DNA of 48,018 bases, taken from Pseudomonas lactucae. Its GTDB lineage: Bacteria > Pseudomonadota > Gammaproteobacteria > Pseudomonadales > Pseudomonadaceae. Every line of letters begins with the position of its first letter. Position 1 is the stretch's first letter. This document shows, piece after piece, positions 24,680 to 33,559 of this stretch. The notes beneath the pieces were generated by a model, which was not told where the DNA came from, did not search any database, and was given only the letters and a program-made list of their open reading frames with translations. The position numbers and the translations under genes are program-made. The DNA is taken from positions 1 to 48,018 of the forward strand of contig NZ_JAFHKI010000055.1 in NCBI RefSeq assembly GCF_016937615.1, given 5' to 3'.

Positions 24680-26295
24680 ATGGCTACCCCTTCCCTGACT
24701 GCCTCCACCCACACCTCGGCTGCCAACCCCAAACCCAGGCTGGACAAGAAACCCGGCCTGGTCACTGTGATCATGTTCTTCGCCGTGCTCGCCATGGGCC
24801 TGTTGTTCACCGCCTATAGCCTGATGCACGACATGAAGGAGCTGGGCACGGTGGTCACCACCTGGACCCCGTTCCTGCTACTGGGCGTGGCGCTGCTGAT
24901 CGCCTTGGGGTTCGAATTCGTCAACGGTTTTCACGACACCGCCAATGCCGTAGCGACGGTGATTTACACCAACTCGCTGCCGCCGCATTTCGCGGTGGTG
25001 TGGTCGGGCTTTTTCAATTTTCTCGGCGTGCTGCTGTCCAGCGGCGCGGTGGCGTTCGGCATCATCGCCCTGCTGCCCGTCGAGCTGATTTTGCAGGTCG
25101 GTTCCTCGGCCGGGTTCGCAATGATCTTCGCCCTGCTGATCGCGGCGATCCTGTGGAACCTCGGCACCTGGTGGCTGGGACTGCGGCCTCGTCGTCTCAC
25201 ACGTTGATCGGTTCGATCATCGGCGTGGGCGTGGCGAATGCCCTGATGCACGGGCGTGACGGCACCAGCGGTGTGGACTGGAGCCAGGCGATCAAGATCG
25301 GTTACGCGCTGCTCTTGTCGCCACTGATCGGCTTCGCCTTTGCCGCGTTACTGTTGCTGGCCCTGCGCGCCTTCGTGAAAAACCGCTCGCTGTACAAGGC
25401 CCCCAAGGGCGACACCCCGCCGCCATGGTGGATCCGCGGCATGCTGATCGCCACCTGCACCGGTGTGTCGTTCGCCCACGGCTCCAACGATGGGCAAAAA
25501 GGCATGGGCCTGATCATGTTGATCCTGGTCGGCACCCTGCCGATGGCCTACGCGCTGAACCGCACCATGCCGGCCGAGCAGTCGTTGCAATTTGCGGCGG
25601 TGGCGGAAGTGACCCAGGTGGCGTTGATGAAAACCGCGCCGCAGGCGTTGCCGGGTGATCCGCGGCCGATCCTGTCGACCTACGTGCGCACCAAGGAAGC
25701 CACCCCGCAACTGGTGCCCGCCCTCGCCGCCCTCACCGGGCATATCGGTGAAGAAGTAAAAGGCTACGGCTCCCTGGCCAAGGTCCCCGTCGAAGCAGTC
25801 GGAAACGTACGTAACGACATGTACCTGACCAGCGAAACCATTCGCTTGATGGACAAGGGCAAAGTCGGCAATTTCGACGCCGACACCCAAGACAAACTGC
25901 AACTGTTCAAGCAGCAGATCGACAACTCCACGCGCTTCATTCCGTTGTGGGTGAAGATCGCCGTGGCCATCGCATTGGGCCTGGGCACCATGGTCGGCTG
26001 GAAGCGCATCGTGGTCACCGTCGGCGAGAAAATCGGCAAGACCCACATGACCTACGCCCAGGGCGCTTCAGCGGAAACCGTGGCGATGCTGACCATCGGC
26101 GCGGCGGATATGTATGGGTTGCCGGTGTCGACCACCCATGTATTGTCGTCCGGTGTGGCGGGGACCATGGTGGCCAATGGCGGTGGGTTGCAGATGCGCA
26201 CCATCCGCAATTTGTTGATGGCCTGGGTGCTGACGTTGCCGGCGGCGATTGTGTTGTCGGGTAGCCTGTACTGGCTGTTCACCAAACTGTTCTGA
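24680..26295 (+). pseudogene. Pit-family inorganic phosphate transporter, one-base frameshift
   Basis: ATG 24680 starts a protein with multiple membrane helices and the PiT signature GFEFVNGFHDTANAVATVIYTN. Near 25184 the frame slips: CTGCGGCCTCG appears to be CTGCCGGCCTCG with one C lost. The second half follows in the next frame (PASSSHTLIGSIIGVGVANAL, SFAHGSNDGQKGMG, the second family signature, and PVSTTHVLSSGVAGTM). The repaired length is ~539 residues, normal for the large Pit proteins of pseudomonads. It would import phosphate with protons at the inner membrane. The rest of the coding sequence is clean. Confidence 0.85.
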
Positions 26296-26337
26296 CCCGA
26301 CGAAGAATCAACGGTGGGAGCACGCTATGTCCCACCT

Positions 26338-27663
26338 TTACGGCCGCAAACCAAACTCCACCACGACTTCTACACGCCGATCAGATGACAAACAACTGGA
26401 CATATCGGCAGGGGCCAGTCCCGCAGGACATTCAACACGCGTTTGCGCGACACCGCGGCCCACGATGCTCTTGTTGTCCTCACTCAGCGGCACCAGTATC
26501 GAGCCCAGGTACTGGCTGACGCTGAGGGCGCGGCGCTTGGACAATTCGAGGTTTGAATCACCCTTGGCTTTCAATGGCTGTCGGTCTGCGTAGCCGGTAA
26601 TCGAAGCTTCGACCACAGATAAGCCAGATGTTTTTGCAAAAGCACGTAGCTGCCGCCGAAACTCATTGATCTTGCGTTTGCCCAAGGCTGTAGGCTCGGC
26701 GCCATTGCTTTCAAATAAGGAGCCCGCCTCCAGGTTCAGGCACGCCTTGTAAGACACTGAGCGACGCGTCTTTACGTCCAGTACTTTCAGAACGCTGACA
26801 CCTTGTCGATCCAGTTCAAGCCGCGCAGCCGGCTCTCCCGATGTTTTAGGCCCCACGATTTCGATCAGGGTGCGTTCACCAAACCCATTCCACAGCACAT
26901 TAACGTTATGGACAATATTGTTGTCGCCACTGTCGCCGGGACACCCCAGCACCTGAAGCCCCAATGTGCGTGCCGCCGTCGTCAGCGTTTTGTAATTCTC
27001 ATCACTGAGCACCAGCGAAACGCTCTCTTGCCTGAACCCCAGCTTTTTCATATTGACGTCAATCAGCGCGTTAATAAATGACATGGCCATCAACGGTGCG
27101 ACGGCCAGCGCCATAGCAAGTATGAACCACCTTACGTTTTCGCGTTGTTGTATGTGCACAGGGTCCGAACTTGGATCCAGTGGCGTCCACTGGATGGTCA
27201 CCAGAAAAAGCATGAAGCCACTGGCCAACGGAATAATGATGACAAATACATCTTCAAAAAAAATAGCCAACAGCACTAATATAGCTACGAAAAACAAACT
27301 GGCAATGGGCATCAACCAGACTGAGTAGTCGTATTTTAATTCAACTTCCTCATCAGCCGTCAGCGCCCTGCCTTCAAGCTCTATAGCCTTTCTTTCCTTC
27401 ACTTTCTTATATTCTTCATGGGCCAGATGGCCACCGTAAATAATAAAGAAGCCCAATGAAATCCAAAACAGATACAGCACGCCAAACCCAATAGCCAAGA
27501 AGATGAAAACCAAGCTATCGCTCAATGTTAAACCCACCGGAAAAAAACCAATTCTCATGCAGTAAATAAGAACAACAAGGACACCCACACCGAGCAGGCA
27601 CTTAGCGAGCAGCGACGCTACACCATTGAACTTATCAATATTATTTGACACGTACTCTTCCAT
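26338..27663 (-). CDS. Inner-membrane protein with periplasmic OmpA-like domain (441 aa)
   Basis: Residues ~15-200 have four hydrophobic segments (LLAKCLLGVGVLVVLIYCM, SLVFIFLAIGFGVLYLFWISLGFFIIY, ASLFFVAILVLLAIFF with IIIPLASGFMLFLV, and WFILAMALAVAPLMAMSF) with a charged cytoplasmic loop between the second and third. The rest is soluble; residues ~320-441 match an OmpA/MotB peptidoglycan-binding domain (ITGYADRQPLKAKGDSNLELSKRRALSV, then DRRVEVVVEF), with two Cys that could pair. This topology resembles MotB- or ZorB-type anchoring rather than an outer-membrane porin. The gene is lower in GC than its neighbours and stands alone between the Pit and LysR genes. Confidence 0.75.
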   Translation of the reverse strand: MEEYVSNNIDKFNGVASLLAKCLLGVGVLVVLIYCMRIGFFPVGLTLSDSLVFIFLAIGFGVLYLFWISLGFFIIYGGHLAHEEYKKVKERKAIELEGRALTADEEVELKYDYSVWLMPIASLFFVAILVLLAIFFEDVFVIIIPLASGFMLFLVTIQWTPLDPSSDPVHIQQRENVRWFILAMALAVAPLMAMSFINALIDVNMKKLGFRQESVSLVLSDENYKTLTTAARTLGLQVLGCPGDSGDNNIVHNVNVLWNGFGERTLIEIVGPKTSGEPAARLELDRQGVSVLKVLDVKTRRSVSYKACLNLEAGSLFESNGAEPTALGKRKINEFRRQLRAFAKTSGLSVVEASITGYADRQPLKAKGDSNLELSKRRALSVSQYLGSILVPLSEDNKSIVGRGVAQTRVECPAGLAPADMSSCLSSDRRVEVVVEFGLRP

Positions 27664-27734
27664 CCTTGGTGATTAAATATATTGCCTGAATCTATCTGTA
27701 TCGCGAAACAGGGCCGAATAATAGCCAAGCGCCA

Positions 27735-28643
27735 TTACCCTGTCGACGCTATATTCTCTTTCAACGTGTCGGCCATCCAGTCCATGAACACCCGCACCCG
27801 CAGCGGCAAATGTCGCTGGCCGGCGTAGAGCAACGACACGTTCAACGGCGGTGCCGAGAACCCCGGCAGCACCGCCACCAGCTCGCCGCTGGCCAGTTCT
27901 TCCCCCATGCCCAGGGCCGGTGCCTGGATAATCCCGAAGCCGCCCAGGCATGCGGACTTGTACGCGTCGGTGCTGCTGACCGTGACGCGCCCGGCCATGG
28001 GGATACGTTGCACTTTGTTGCCTTGCAGGTATTCAAACCCCGCCGAGCGTGAGCCCAGCGGGCGTACGTAATGAACCAGGTGATGGTCGGCCAAGTCCGC
28101 CAGGGTCTGCGGCACACCATAGCGCTCCAGGTAGCCGGCGCTCGCGCAATTGAGCAGCGGCAAGCTACACAGTAAACGCGCCACCACTGTCTGGTCCGGC
28201 TGTGCGCCGACGCGCAGCACGCAATCAAACCCTTCGGCGAGCAGGTCGACCTGGCGGTCGGTGGTGCTGATTTCCAGCTCGATCAACGGGTGCGCATCCA
28301 TGAACTGCGGCAGGCGCGGCAGGATCAAATCGCGCGCCATGACGTTGGGCATGTCCACGCGAACCCGCCCGGTCAACTGCGCTTCGTCCTGACGGAACAG
28401 GCCTTCCAGTTCTTCCATATGCGCCAGCAAATCCTTGCTGCGCTCATATAAAACGCGCCCGTCCTGGGTGGCTTGCACCTTGCGCGTGGTGCGTTGCAAC
28501 AAGCGCGCACCGAGCAGTTCTTCCAACGCCTGCACATGCTCGGACACCGTAGAGCGCGGCAGGCCCAGGCTCTCGCCGGCCAGGGTAAAACTCGACAGTT
28601 CGGTGACGCGCACAAAGGTGCGCAGCAATTCAAGCTTGTTCAT
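27735..28643 (-). CDS. LysR-family regulator divergent from an SDR gene
   Basis: The protein has 302 residues. The HTH is clear: FVRVTELSSFTLAGESLGLPRSTVSEHVQALEELLGARLLQRTTRKV. The effector domain is of the CrgA-like group (VRVDMPNVMARDLILPRLPQF, LLNCASAGYLERYGVPQTL). It lies 108 bases from the divergent SDR oxidoreductase, which is the usual arrangement for this regulator type, and probably controls it. No damage is seen. Confidence 0.9.
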   Translation of the reverse strand: MNKLELLRTFVRVTELSSFTLAGESLGLPRSTVSEHVQALEELLGARLLQRTTRKVQATQDGRVLYERSKDLLAHMEELEGLFRQDEAQLTGRVRVDMPNVMARDLILPRLPQFMDAHPLIELEISTTDRQVDLLAEGFDCVLRVGAQPDQTVVARLLCSLPLLNCASAGYLERYGVPQTLADLADHHLVHYVRPLGSRSAGFEYLQGNKVQRIPMAGRVTVSSTDAYKSACLGGFGIIQAPALGMGEELASGELVAVLPGFSAPPLNVSLLYAGQRHLPLRVRVFMDWMADTLKENIASTG

Positions 28644-28751
28644 GGGATTGTTCGCCTTATCCGGCCAGTGATTCCGGTTCCGCTCTGTTTATCACGTAAC
28701 AAGCGGACAAATACACTCAATCCCACGCTCACATCTGAAGAGGACTGCACC

Positions 28752-29510
28752 ATGACCCGTAAAATCGCACTCATCACCGGCGCCAGCCGTGGCCTGGGCA
28801 AGAACGCCGCACTGCACTTGGCCGCACAAGGCGTTGACATCATTGGCACTTATCACAGCAAGGCCGATGAAGCGCAGGCCCTGGTGGCACAGATCGAACA
28901 GTTGGGTGGCCGCGCCGCCATGCTCAAGCTGGACGTTAGCAAGAGCGCGACTTTTGGCGATTTCGTCGGCGACGTGGCCGGCGTGCTGAAGGATGTTTTC
29001 GCACAGGATCACTTCGATTTTCTGATCAACAACGCCGGTATCGGCATTCACGCCAGCTTCGCTGAAACCACCGAGGAGCAGTTCGATCAACTGGTGGCGA
29101 TCCAATTCAAGGGGCCGTTTTTCCTGACCCAACAGTTGTTGCCGTTGATCCGCGACGGTGGCCGCATCCTTAACGTCTCCAGCGGCCTGGCACGCTTCAG
29201 CCTGCCAGGTTACGCGGCCTACGCGGCAATGAAAGGCGCGATGGAAGTGCTGACCCGCTACCAGGCCAAGGAATTGGGCGGGCGTGGCATCAGCGTCAAT
29301 ATCCTCGCTCCCGGTGCCATCGAGACCGACTTCGGCGGCGGTGCCGTGCGCGACAACGCCAGCCTCAACGCCATGGTCGCCAACAATACCGCACTGGGCC
29401 GCGCCGGTTTACCGGATGACATTGGCGGGGCCATCGCCAGCCTGTTGGCCGACGGCAGCCACTGGATCACCGGCCAACGGATCGAGGCTTCGGGCGGTAT
29501 GTTTTTGTAG
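28752..29510 (+). CDS. Short-chain dehydrogenase/reductase
   Basis: The protein has 252 residues from ATG 28752 (GAGGAC upstream). The NAD(P) site is TGASRGLG near residue 10, followed by NNAGIG, the catalytic Ser in NVSSGLARFS, YAAYAAMKG (Tyr and Lys) and the C-terminal SGGMFL. This is a classical SDR; the substrate is unknown. It is divergent from a LysR gene and converges on the PACE transporter gene, whose 3' end lies antisense over its last ~100 bases. Confidence 0.9.
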   Translation: MTRKIALITGASRGLGKNAALHLAAQGVDIIGTYHSKADEAQALVAQIEQLGGRAAMLKLDVSKSATFGDFVGDVAGVLKDVFAQDHFDFLINNAGIGIHASFAETTEEQFDQLVAIQFKGPFFLTQQLLPLIRDGGRILNVSSGLARFSLPGYAAYAAMKGAMEVLTRYQAKELGGRGISVNILAPGAIETDFGGGAVRDNASLNAMVANNTALGRAGLPDDIGGAIASLLADGSHWITGQRIEASGGMFL

Positions 29511-29921
29511 GAGCTTTTCGCGCAGCACGTCATAGCCCCAGTGATACACATAGGTGTACGGCAGGAAGAACAGCAGTACGCCGATGTCGAGGATAAACGC
29601 CTGCAGCAGGCTGATCTTCAGCCACGCCGCGATCAACGGCACGCACACCAGGATCAGCCCGCCTTCGAACAGCAACGCATGGAGCACGCGGGTCCATGCG
29701 GTGTTCGCCAGTTGCAGGCGCGCCTTGAGGCGGTCGAACAGGCCGTTGAAAATCACGTTCCAGGTCAACGCCATCAAGCTGATCGCCAGGGTGACCATGC
29801 CCATTTCCAGGGCGGGCTTGTCCATGATCCACGCCAGCAACGGCGTACAGATCAACAACGCCAGGGCTTCGAAGCCGATGGCCTGGCACACGCGTTCAGT
29901 GAGGGATTTGGTAGGGCTCAT
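29409..29921 (-). CDS. PACE-family efflux transporter
   Basis: The protein has 170 residues with the duplicated bacterial transmembrane pair domain: ERVCQAIGFEALALLICTPLLAWIM, MGMVTLAISLMALTWNVIFNGLFD, then HALLFEGGLILVCVPLIAAWL and LLQAFILDIGVLLFFLPYTYVYHWGYD. Members such as AceI export chlorhexidine and other biocides. The normal family protein ends soon after YHWGYDVLR; here a ~30-residue tail is read antisense through the end of the SDR gene. The tail may reflect a deletion joining two formerly separated genes. It is divergent from a LysR regulator, its probable controller. Confidence 0.85.
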   Translation of the reverse strand: MSPTKSLTERVCQAIGFEALALLICTPLLAWIMDKPALEMGMVTLAISLMALTWNVIFNGLFDRLKARLQLANTAWTRVLHALLFEGGLILVCVPLIAAWLKISLLQAFILDIGVLLFFLPYTYVYHWGYDVLREKLLQKHTARSLDPLAGDPVAAVGQQAGDGPANVIR

Positions 29922-30009
29922 GACCCGTCTCCGTGAGTGAGGAAGGTTGCCATCATTACCCTTTGACTCGATACTTCATAACCAATAACCATCGATCAGG
30001 GCGATAGTC

Positions 30010-30864
30010 ATGGCCTCTCACGAAGTGCTGCAGGCGTTTGTCCAGGCGGCCACTCAGGGCTCGTTTTCCGCGGCGGCGCGCACATTGGGCAAGAGCCAGT
30101 CCACCGTCAGCGCGGCGGTGGCCAGCCTGGAGATTGACTTGGATGTGCTGTTGTTCGACCGCAGCAGCCGCAAGCCGACGCTCACCCCGGCCGGCCATGT
30201 GCTGCTGCAACGCGCCGAGCACGTGCTGGAGGCCAGCAGCCGGCTGGCGCTGGCGGCGAGTCAGTTGGCCCAGGGCCTGGAGCCGAAGCTGACCATCGCC
30301 ATGTCCGATACGTACCAGTCCGACCGTTTCGAGCGTGCGCTCAGCGCGTTTGAACAGCGCTATCCGGACCTTGAACTCGAGTGCCTGATTGCCGAGTGCG
30401 AAGACCTGATCGCCCTGGTGCAGAGCGGCCGGGCACAGATCGCGTTTATTGAGCATCAGGAGGTTTACCCGCCGGACCTGACCTGCGCGACCGTGGATGA
30501 GCGCACTGAAATTGCGCTGTTCGTGTCGCCGAAACACCCGTTGGCGGCGCTCAAGTCCATCACCGCACACGCCCTGCAACAACACCGTGAGCTGCGCCTG
30601 GCCAGCATCATCAACCCCAACGAAACCCGCGCCAGCGGCCGCGTCTGGTCGGCGCCCAGTTACCTGATGCTGATGGAGATGGCCCAACTGGGTTTCGGCT
30701 GGGCACCGATTCCGCGCTGGCTGGTGGAGCGATTTGGCGGCGGGCAACTGGTCGAACTCACCGCACGCAGTTGGCCGCGGTCGGTGGCGGTGGATGCACT
30801 GTGGTCACGCCACCATGCACCGGGGCCGGCGGGGAGTTGGTTGTTGGGCAAGATGTTGGAGTGA
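30010..30864 (+). CDS. LysR-family regulator of the adjacent PACE transporter
   Basis: The protein has 284 residues. The HTH is FVQAATQGSFSAAARTLGKSQSTVSAAVASLEIDLDVLLFDRSSRKPTL; the effector domain includes LTIAMSDTYQSDRFERALSAFEQRYPDLELECLI. It is divergent from the PACE gene with an 88-base gap, the common arrangement for these transporters. Confidence is high for the family and moderate for the target. Confidence 0.9.
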   Translation: MASHEVLQAFVQAATQGSFSAAARTLGKSQSTVSAAVASLEIDLDVLLFDRSSRKPTLTPAGHVLLQRAEHVLEASSRLALAASQLAQGLEPKLTIAMSDTYQSDRFERALSAFEQRYPDLELECLIAECEDLIALVQSGRAQIAFIEHQEVYPPDLTCATVDERTEIALFVSPKHPLAALKSITAHALQQHRELRLASIINPNETRASGRVWSAPSYLMLMEMAQLGFGWAPIPRWLVERFGGGQLVELTARSWPRSVAVDALWSRHHAPGPAGSWLLGKMLE

Positions 30865-30892
30865 TGGGCACCGCCCCTCCCACAGTTGATCT

Positions 30893-32116
30893 TCAGTGCT
30901 CAGGCGGGCTGAGTTTGGTCAGGCGGCTTTCGAGGAAGCGCTGTTCCGGGGCCTGCCGGGTCAGGGACAGGGCTTTTTCGTATGCCTCACGCGCGTCTTC
31001 CAGCCGTCCCAACCGCCGACAGAATTCCCCGCGCGCCGAGTACGCCAAGTGGTAATCGAGCAAGTCGCCGCGCGCCAGAATCGCTTCCACCTCTAGCAGC
31101 CCCGCCAACGGCCCATCGCGCATGGCCAGCGCCACTGCGCGGTTCAATTCGATCACCGGTGACGGTTGGGCCCTGAGCAAGACATCGTAGAGCCCGACAA
31201 TCTGCGGCCAATCCGTTTGCCCTGCGCTCGGCGCCTCGGCATGCACCGCCGCAATGGCCGCTTGCAGGCAGTAGGGGCCGAAGCGGCGTGTCGTCAGCGC
31301 GCGTTCCACCAACGCGCAACCTTCAGTAATCAAGGACGCATCCCACAACAAACGGTCCTGTTCATCCAACAACACCAGTTCGCCACTGGCCGAGGTACGC
31401 GCCGCACGGCGGGATTCGTGCAGCAGCATCAGCGCCAGCAGGCCCATGACTTCCGGCTCCGGCAGCAACTCCATGAGCAAGCGCGCCAGGCGAATGGCTT
31501 CGCCGGTTAGTTCTTCGCGGGTGAGGTCGGCGCCGGTGGATGCCGAATAACCCTCGTTGAACACCAGGTAAATCACGCGCAATACGCTGTCGAGGCGCTC
31601 TGGAAGCTCAACCAGCGACGGCACTTGATAGGGGATTTTCGCCTCGCGGATCTTGCCCTTGGCCCGCACGATGCGCTGGGCGATGGTGGTGGGCGTGACG
31701 AGAAACGCCCGGGCGATTTCCTCGGTGGTGAGGTCGCAGATCTCACGCAAGGTCAACGCCGCCTGGGCATCGGCGGCCAGCGCCGGGTGGCAGCAGGTAA
31801 ACATCAGGCGCAGGCGGTCGTCTTCCACGTCGTCAACGCTCCAGTGCGCCGCTTCCAATGCGTCGGCCTGCGCCTGCAAGAGCGGGGTAAACCGCGCCTG
31901 GCGGCGCAGGCGGTCAATGGCCTTGAAGCGCCCGGTAGAGACCAGCCAGGCGCGGGGGTTGCCTGGCATGCCGTCCTGCGGCCAGCGTTCGACCGCGACG
32001 AAGAACGCCTCGTGCAGGGCGTCTTCGGCGAGGTCGAAATCCCCCAGCAGGCGGATCAGGGTGGCGAGCACGCGCCGCGATTCACTGCGGTAGATCGCCT
32101 CGATCCGCGGCGTCAA
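30893..32116 (-). CDS. ECF42-group RNA polymerase sigma factor
   Basis: The protein has 407 residues. Region 2 (ATLIRLLGDFDLAEDALHEAFFVAVERW) and region 4 (LTLREICDLTTEEIARAFLVTPTTIAQRIVRAKGKIREA) are typical ECF. A ~240-residue C-terminal extension with TPR-like helices (LLDYHLAYSARGEFCRRLGRLEDAREAYEKAL) marks the ECF42 group, which is associated with DGPF/YCII-related genes and lacks an anti-sigma factor. The start codon is TTG (32114-32116), overlapping the TGA of the SRPBCC gene. The promoter at 33457-33483 fits the group's motif, so the operon is probably autoregulated. Confidence 0.88.
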   Translation of the reverse strand: MTPRIEAIYRSESRRVLATLIRLLGDFDLAEDALHEAFFVAVERWPQDGMPGNPRAWLVSTGRFKAIDRLRRQARFTPLLQAQADALEAAHWSVDDVEDDRLRLMFTCCHPALAADAQAALTLREICDLTTEEIARAFLVTPTTIAQRIVRAKGKIREAKIPYQVPSLVELPERLDSVLRVIYLVFNEGYSASTGADLTREELTGEAIRLARLLMELLPEPEVMGLLALMLLHESRRAARTSASGELVLLDEQDRLLWDASLITEGCALVERALTTRRFGPYCLQAAIAAVHAEAPSAGQTDWPQIVGLYDVLLRAQPSPVIELNRAVALAMRDGPLAGLLEVEAILARGDLLDYHLAYSARGEFCRRLGRLEDAREAYEKALSLTRQAPEQRFLESRLTKLSPPEH

Positions 32117-32588
32117 TCGCGCAGGTCCTCGGTCACCAGCTTCACCAAACGGTCGAGGCTCTGACCCCAGCCGTCGTGAAAGCCCATGGCTTCATGGGCC
32201 TGCTTGTCCTCAGCATTCCAATGCATGGCGCGGGCGGTGTAGAGGGTCTTGCCGTCCTGCTCCTCGAAGGTGACCTCGGCGCTCATGAAGGGTTTGCCCG
32301 AGGGGATCCAGCCCGGCTTGAACGCATCGGTGAACACCAGCCGGTTGGGCGCGTCGATCTCCAGGAACACGCCTTGGGTCGCGTACTCGCTGCCATCCGG
32401 CGCGCGCATCAGGGTGCGAAACAGCCCACCGACCCACAGGTTCATTTCGCACTCGGGCGTGGTCATGCCGTGGGGGCCCACCATTGTTGCAGCAGCGTGG
32501 GGTCGGTCCAGGCGCGGAACACCCGACTACGCGGTGCGTCGATCAGTCTGCTGATGGACAGTTCAAATTCGGCAGGTTGCAGGGACAT
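32113..32588 (-). pseudogene. SRPBCC/AHSA1-domain protein, one-base frameshift
   Basis: Translation from ATG 32588 gives MSLQPAEFELSISRLIDAP then VFRAWTDPTLLQQWW. The frame breaks near 32478, where GGGGGCCCA (plus strand) should probably read with one more C, and continues as GPHGMTTPECEMNLWVGG through the AHSA1 fold to WGQSLDRLVKLV. The repaired length is ~158 residues. Such proteins bind hydrophobic ligands in a helix-grip fold. It lies between the DGPF gene and the sigma gene, with its stop overlapping the sigma start. Confidence 0.82.
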
Positions 32589-32622
32589 GGGATAAACCTC
32601 CTGATTATTAGGTTTGTTGTAC

Positions 32623-32967
32623 TCAGAGATTCAACTGGCGCACCGGGCGCACTTCCACGCTGCCGACCCGAGCAGCCGGGATGCCAGCGGCTACCTGGAG
32701 CGCTTCGTTGAGGTCCTTGGCCTCGATCAGGTAAAAGCCGGCGAGCTGTTCCTTGGTTTCGGCAAACGGCCCGTCGGTGATCGACAGCTTGCCGTTGCGC
32801 ATACGCACGGTGGTGGCGGTGCTCACCGACTCCAGCGGCTCGGCCGCGAGCATGCGCCCGCTGGCCTGGATAGCCTGGGCGTAAGCGAAACATTCAGGGT
32901 CGGCAGGGCTGTCGGACGAGGTGTGCAGCACCTGCTCGTTGCTGTAGATCAGGCACAGGTATTTCAT
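32623..32967 (-). CDS. DGPF-domain (YCII-related) protein
   Basis: The protein has 114 residues from ATG 32967 (MKYLCLIYSNE); the frame is open eight codons further. The motif TDGPFAETKEQLAGFYLIEAKDLNEAL is diagnostic for the DGPF family. These proteins are the standard partners of ECF42 sigma factors; their function is unknown. It is the second gene of the operon, 42 bases after the NTF2-like gene. Confidence 0.9.
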   Translation of the reverse strand: MKYLCLIYSNEQVLHTSSDSPADPECFAYAQAIQASGRMLAAEPLESVSTATTVRMRNGKLSITDGPFAETKEQLAGFYLIEAKDLNEALQVAAGIPAARVGSVEVRPVRQLNL

Positions 32968-33009
32968 GGCGTTCTCCGTTTTTGGACTCATGACTATAGT
33001 TCGCGATGC

Positions 33010-33414
33010 TCAAGGTTTCAGGTCGAACAGCGCGGTGCCTTTCTCCATGTCGAACGGTGCCGACCAATGCTCATGCACCACTTTCCATTCGCCATTGAAA
33101 CGCTGATAACCGGCGGTGACGCGCATCCAGCACGTCTTGTCGCCACCGCCGCAGTGCGCCAGCCAGTGGGCAAATGCGCTGTCCTGGGCCTGCACAATGC
33201 GCAGTTCGTGGAACTCGAAAATACCGGGGCCCGGGCAATGCTCCATGCACGCCGCCCAGTGCGCGCGGTAAGCGGCCTTGCCCTTGAATTGCAGGGCGGT
33301 CACGGCGTCGAACGAGACGATATCGTCGGCGTAATAGCTGACAATCCTGTCGATATCGCGGGCCAGTACGGCATGTTTCCATTGTTCGATCAGGGTGTTG
33401 ATTGCAGTGCTCAT
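33010..33414 (-). CDS. SnoaL/NTF2-like protein
   Basis: The protein has 134 residues, an alpha+beta barrel of the NTF2/ketosteroid-isomerase type: LIEQWKHAVLARDIDRIVSYYADDIVSFDAVTALQFKGKAAYRAHW, then WMRVTAGYQRFNGEWKVVHEHWSAPFD. No catalytic assignment can be made. It is the first gene of the ECF42 operon, 42 bases downstream of the candidate ECF42 -10 element. Confidence 0.85.
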   Translation of the reverse strand: MSTAINTLIEQWKHAVLARDIDRIVSYYADDIVSFDAVTALQFKGKAAYRAHWAACMEHCPGPGIFEFHELRIVQAQDSAFAHWLAHCGGGDKTCWMRVTAGYQRFNGEWKVVHEHWSAPFDMEKGTALFDLKP

Positions 33415-33456
33415 GGCATTGACTCCTGGGGTGAGAAATCATGGAAGACACCCTTA

Positions 33457-33483
33457 GTCGAACGCGCCGTGGACGAATCGACA
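33457..33483 (-). promoter_or_regulatory. Candidate ECF42 promoter
   Basis: On the minus strand TGTCGA (33483-33478) and CGAC (33460-33457) are separated by exactly 17 bases. TGTCGA at -35 and CGA/TC at -10 is the motif I recall reported for ECF42 sigma factors. It lies upstream of the first gene of the operon that ends with the sigma gene. Confidence 0.6.
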
Positions 33484-33559
33484 GACCACTGAAAAATAAT
33501 TTCGCCCCCGTCAAACCCGATAGACTGCGGCCTTACTTGCAGCCGCTCGGCCACTCCCA

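Noticed and set aside
26338..27663. ZorB of a Zorya defence system
   Set aside because: It has an OmpA domain but four membrane helices rather than one, and no ZorA, ZorC, ZorD or ZorE gene is nearby.
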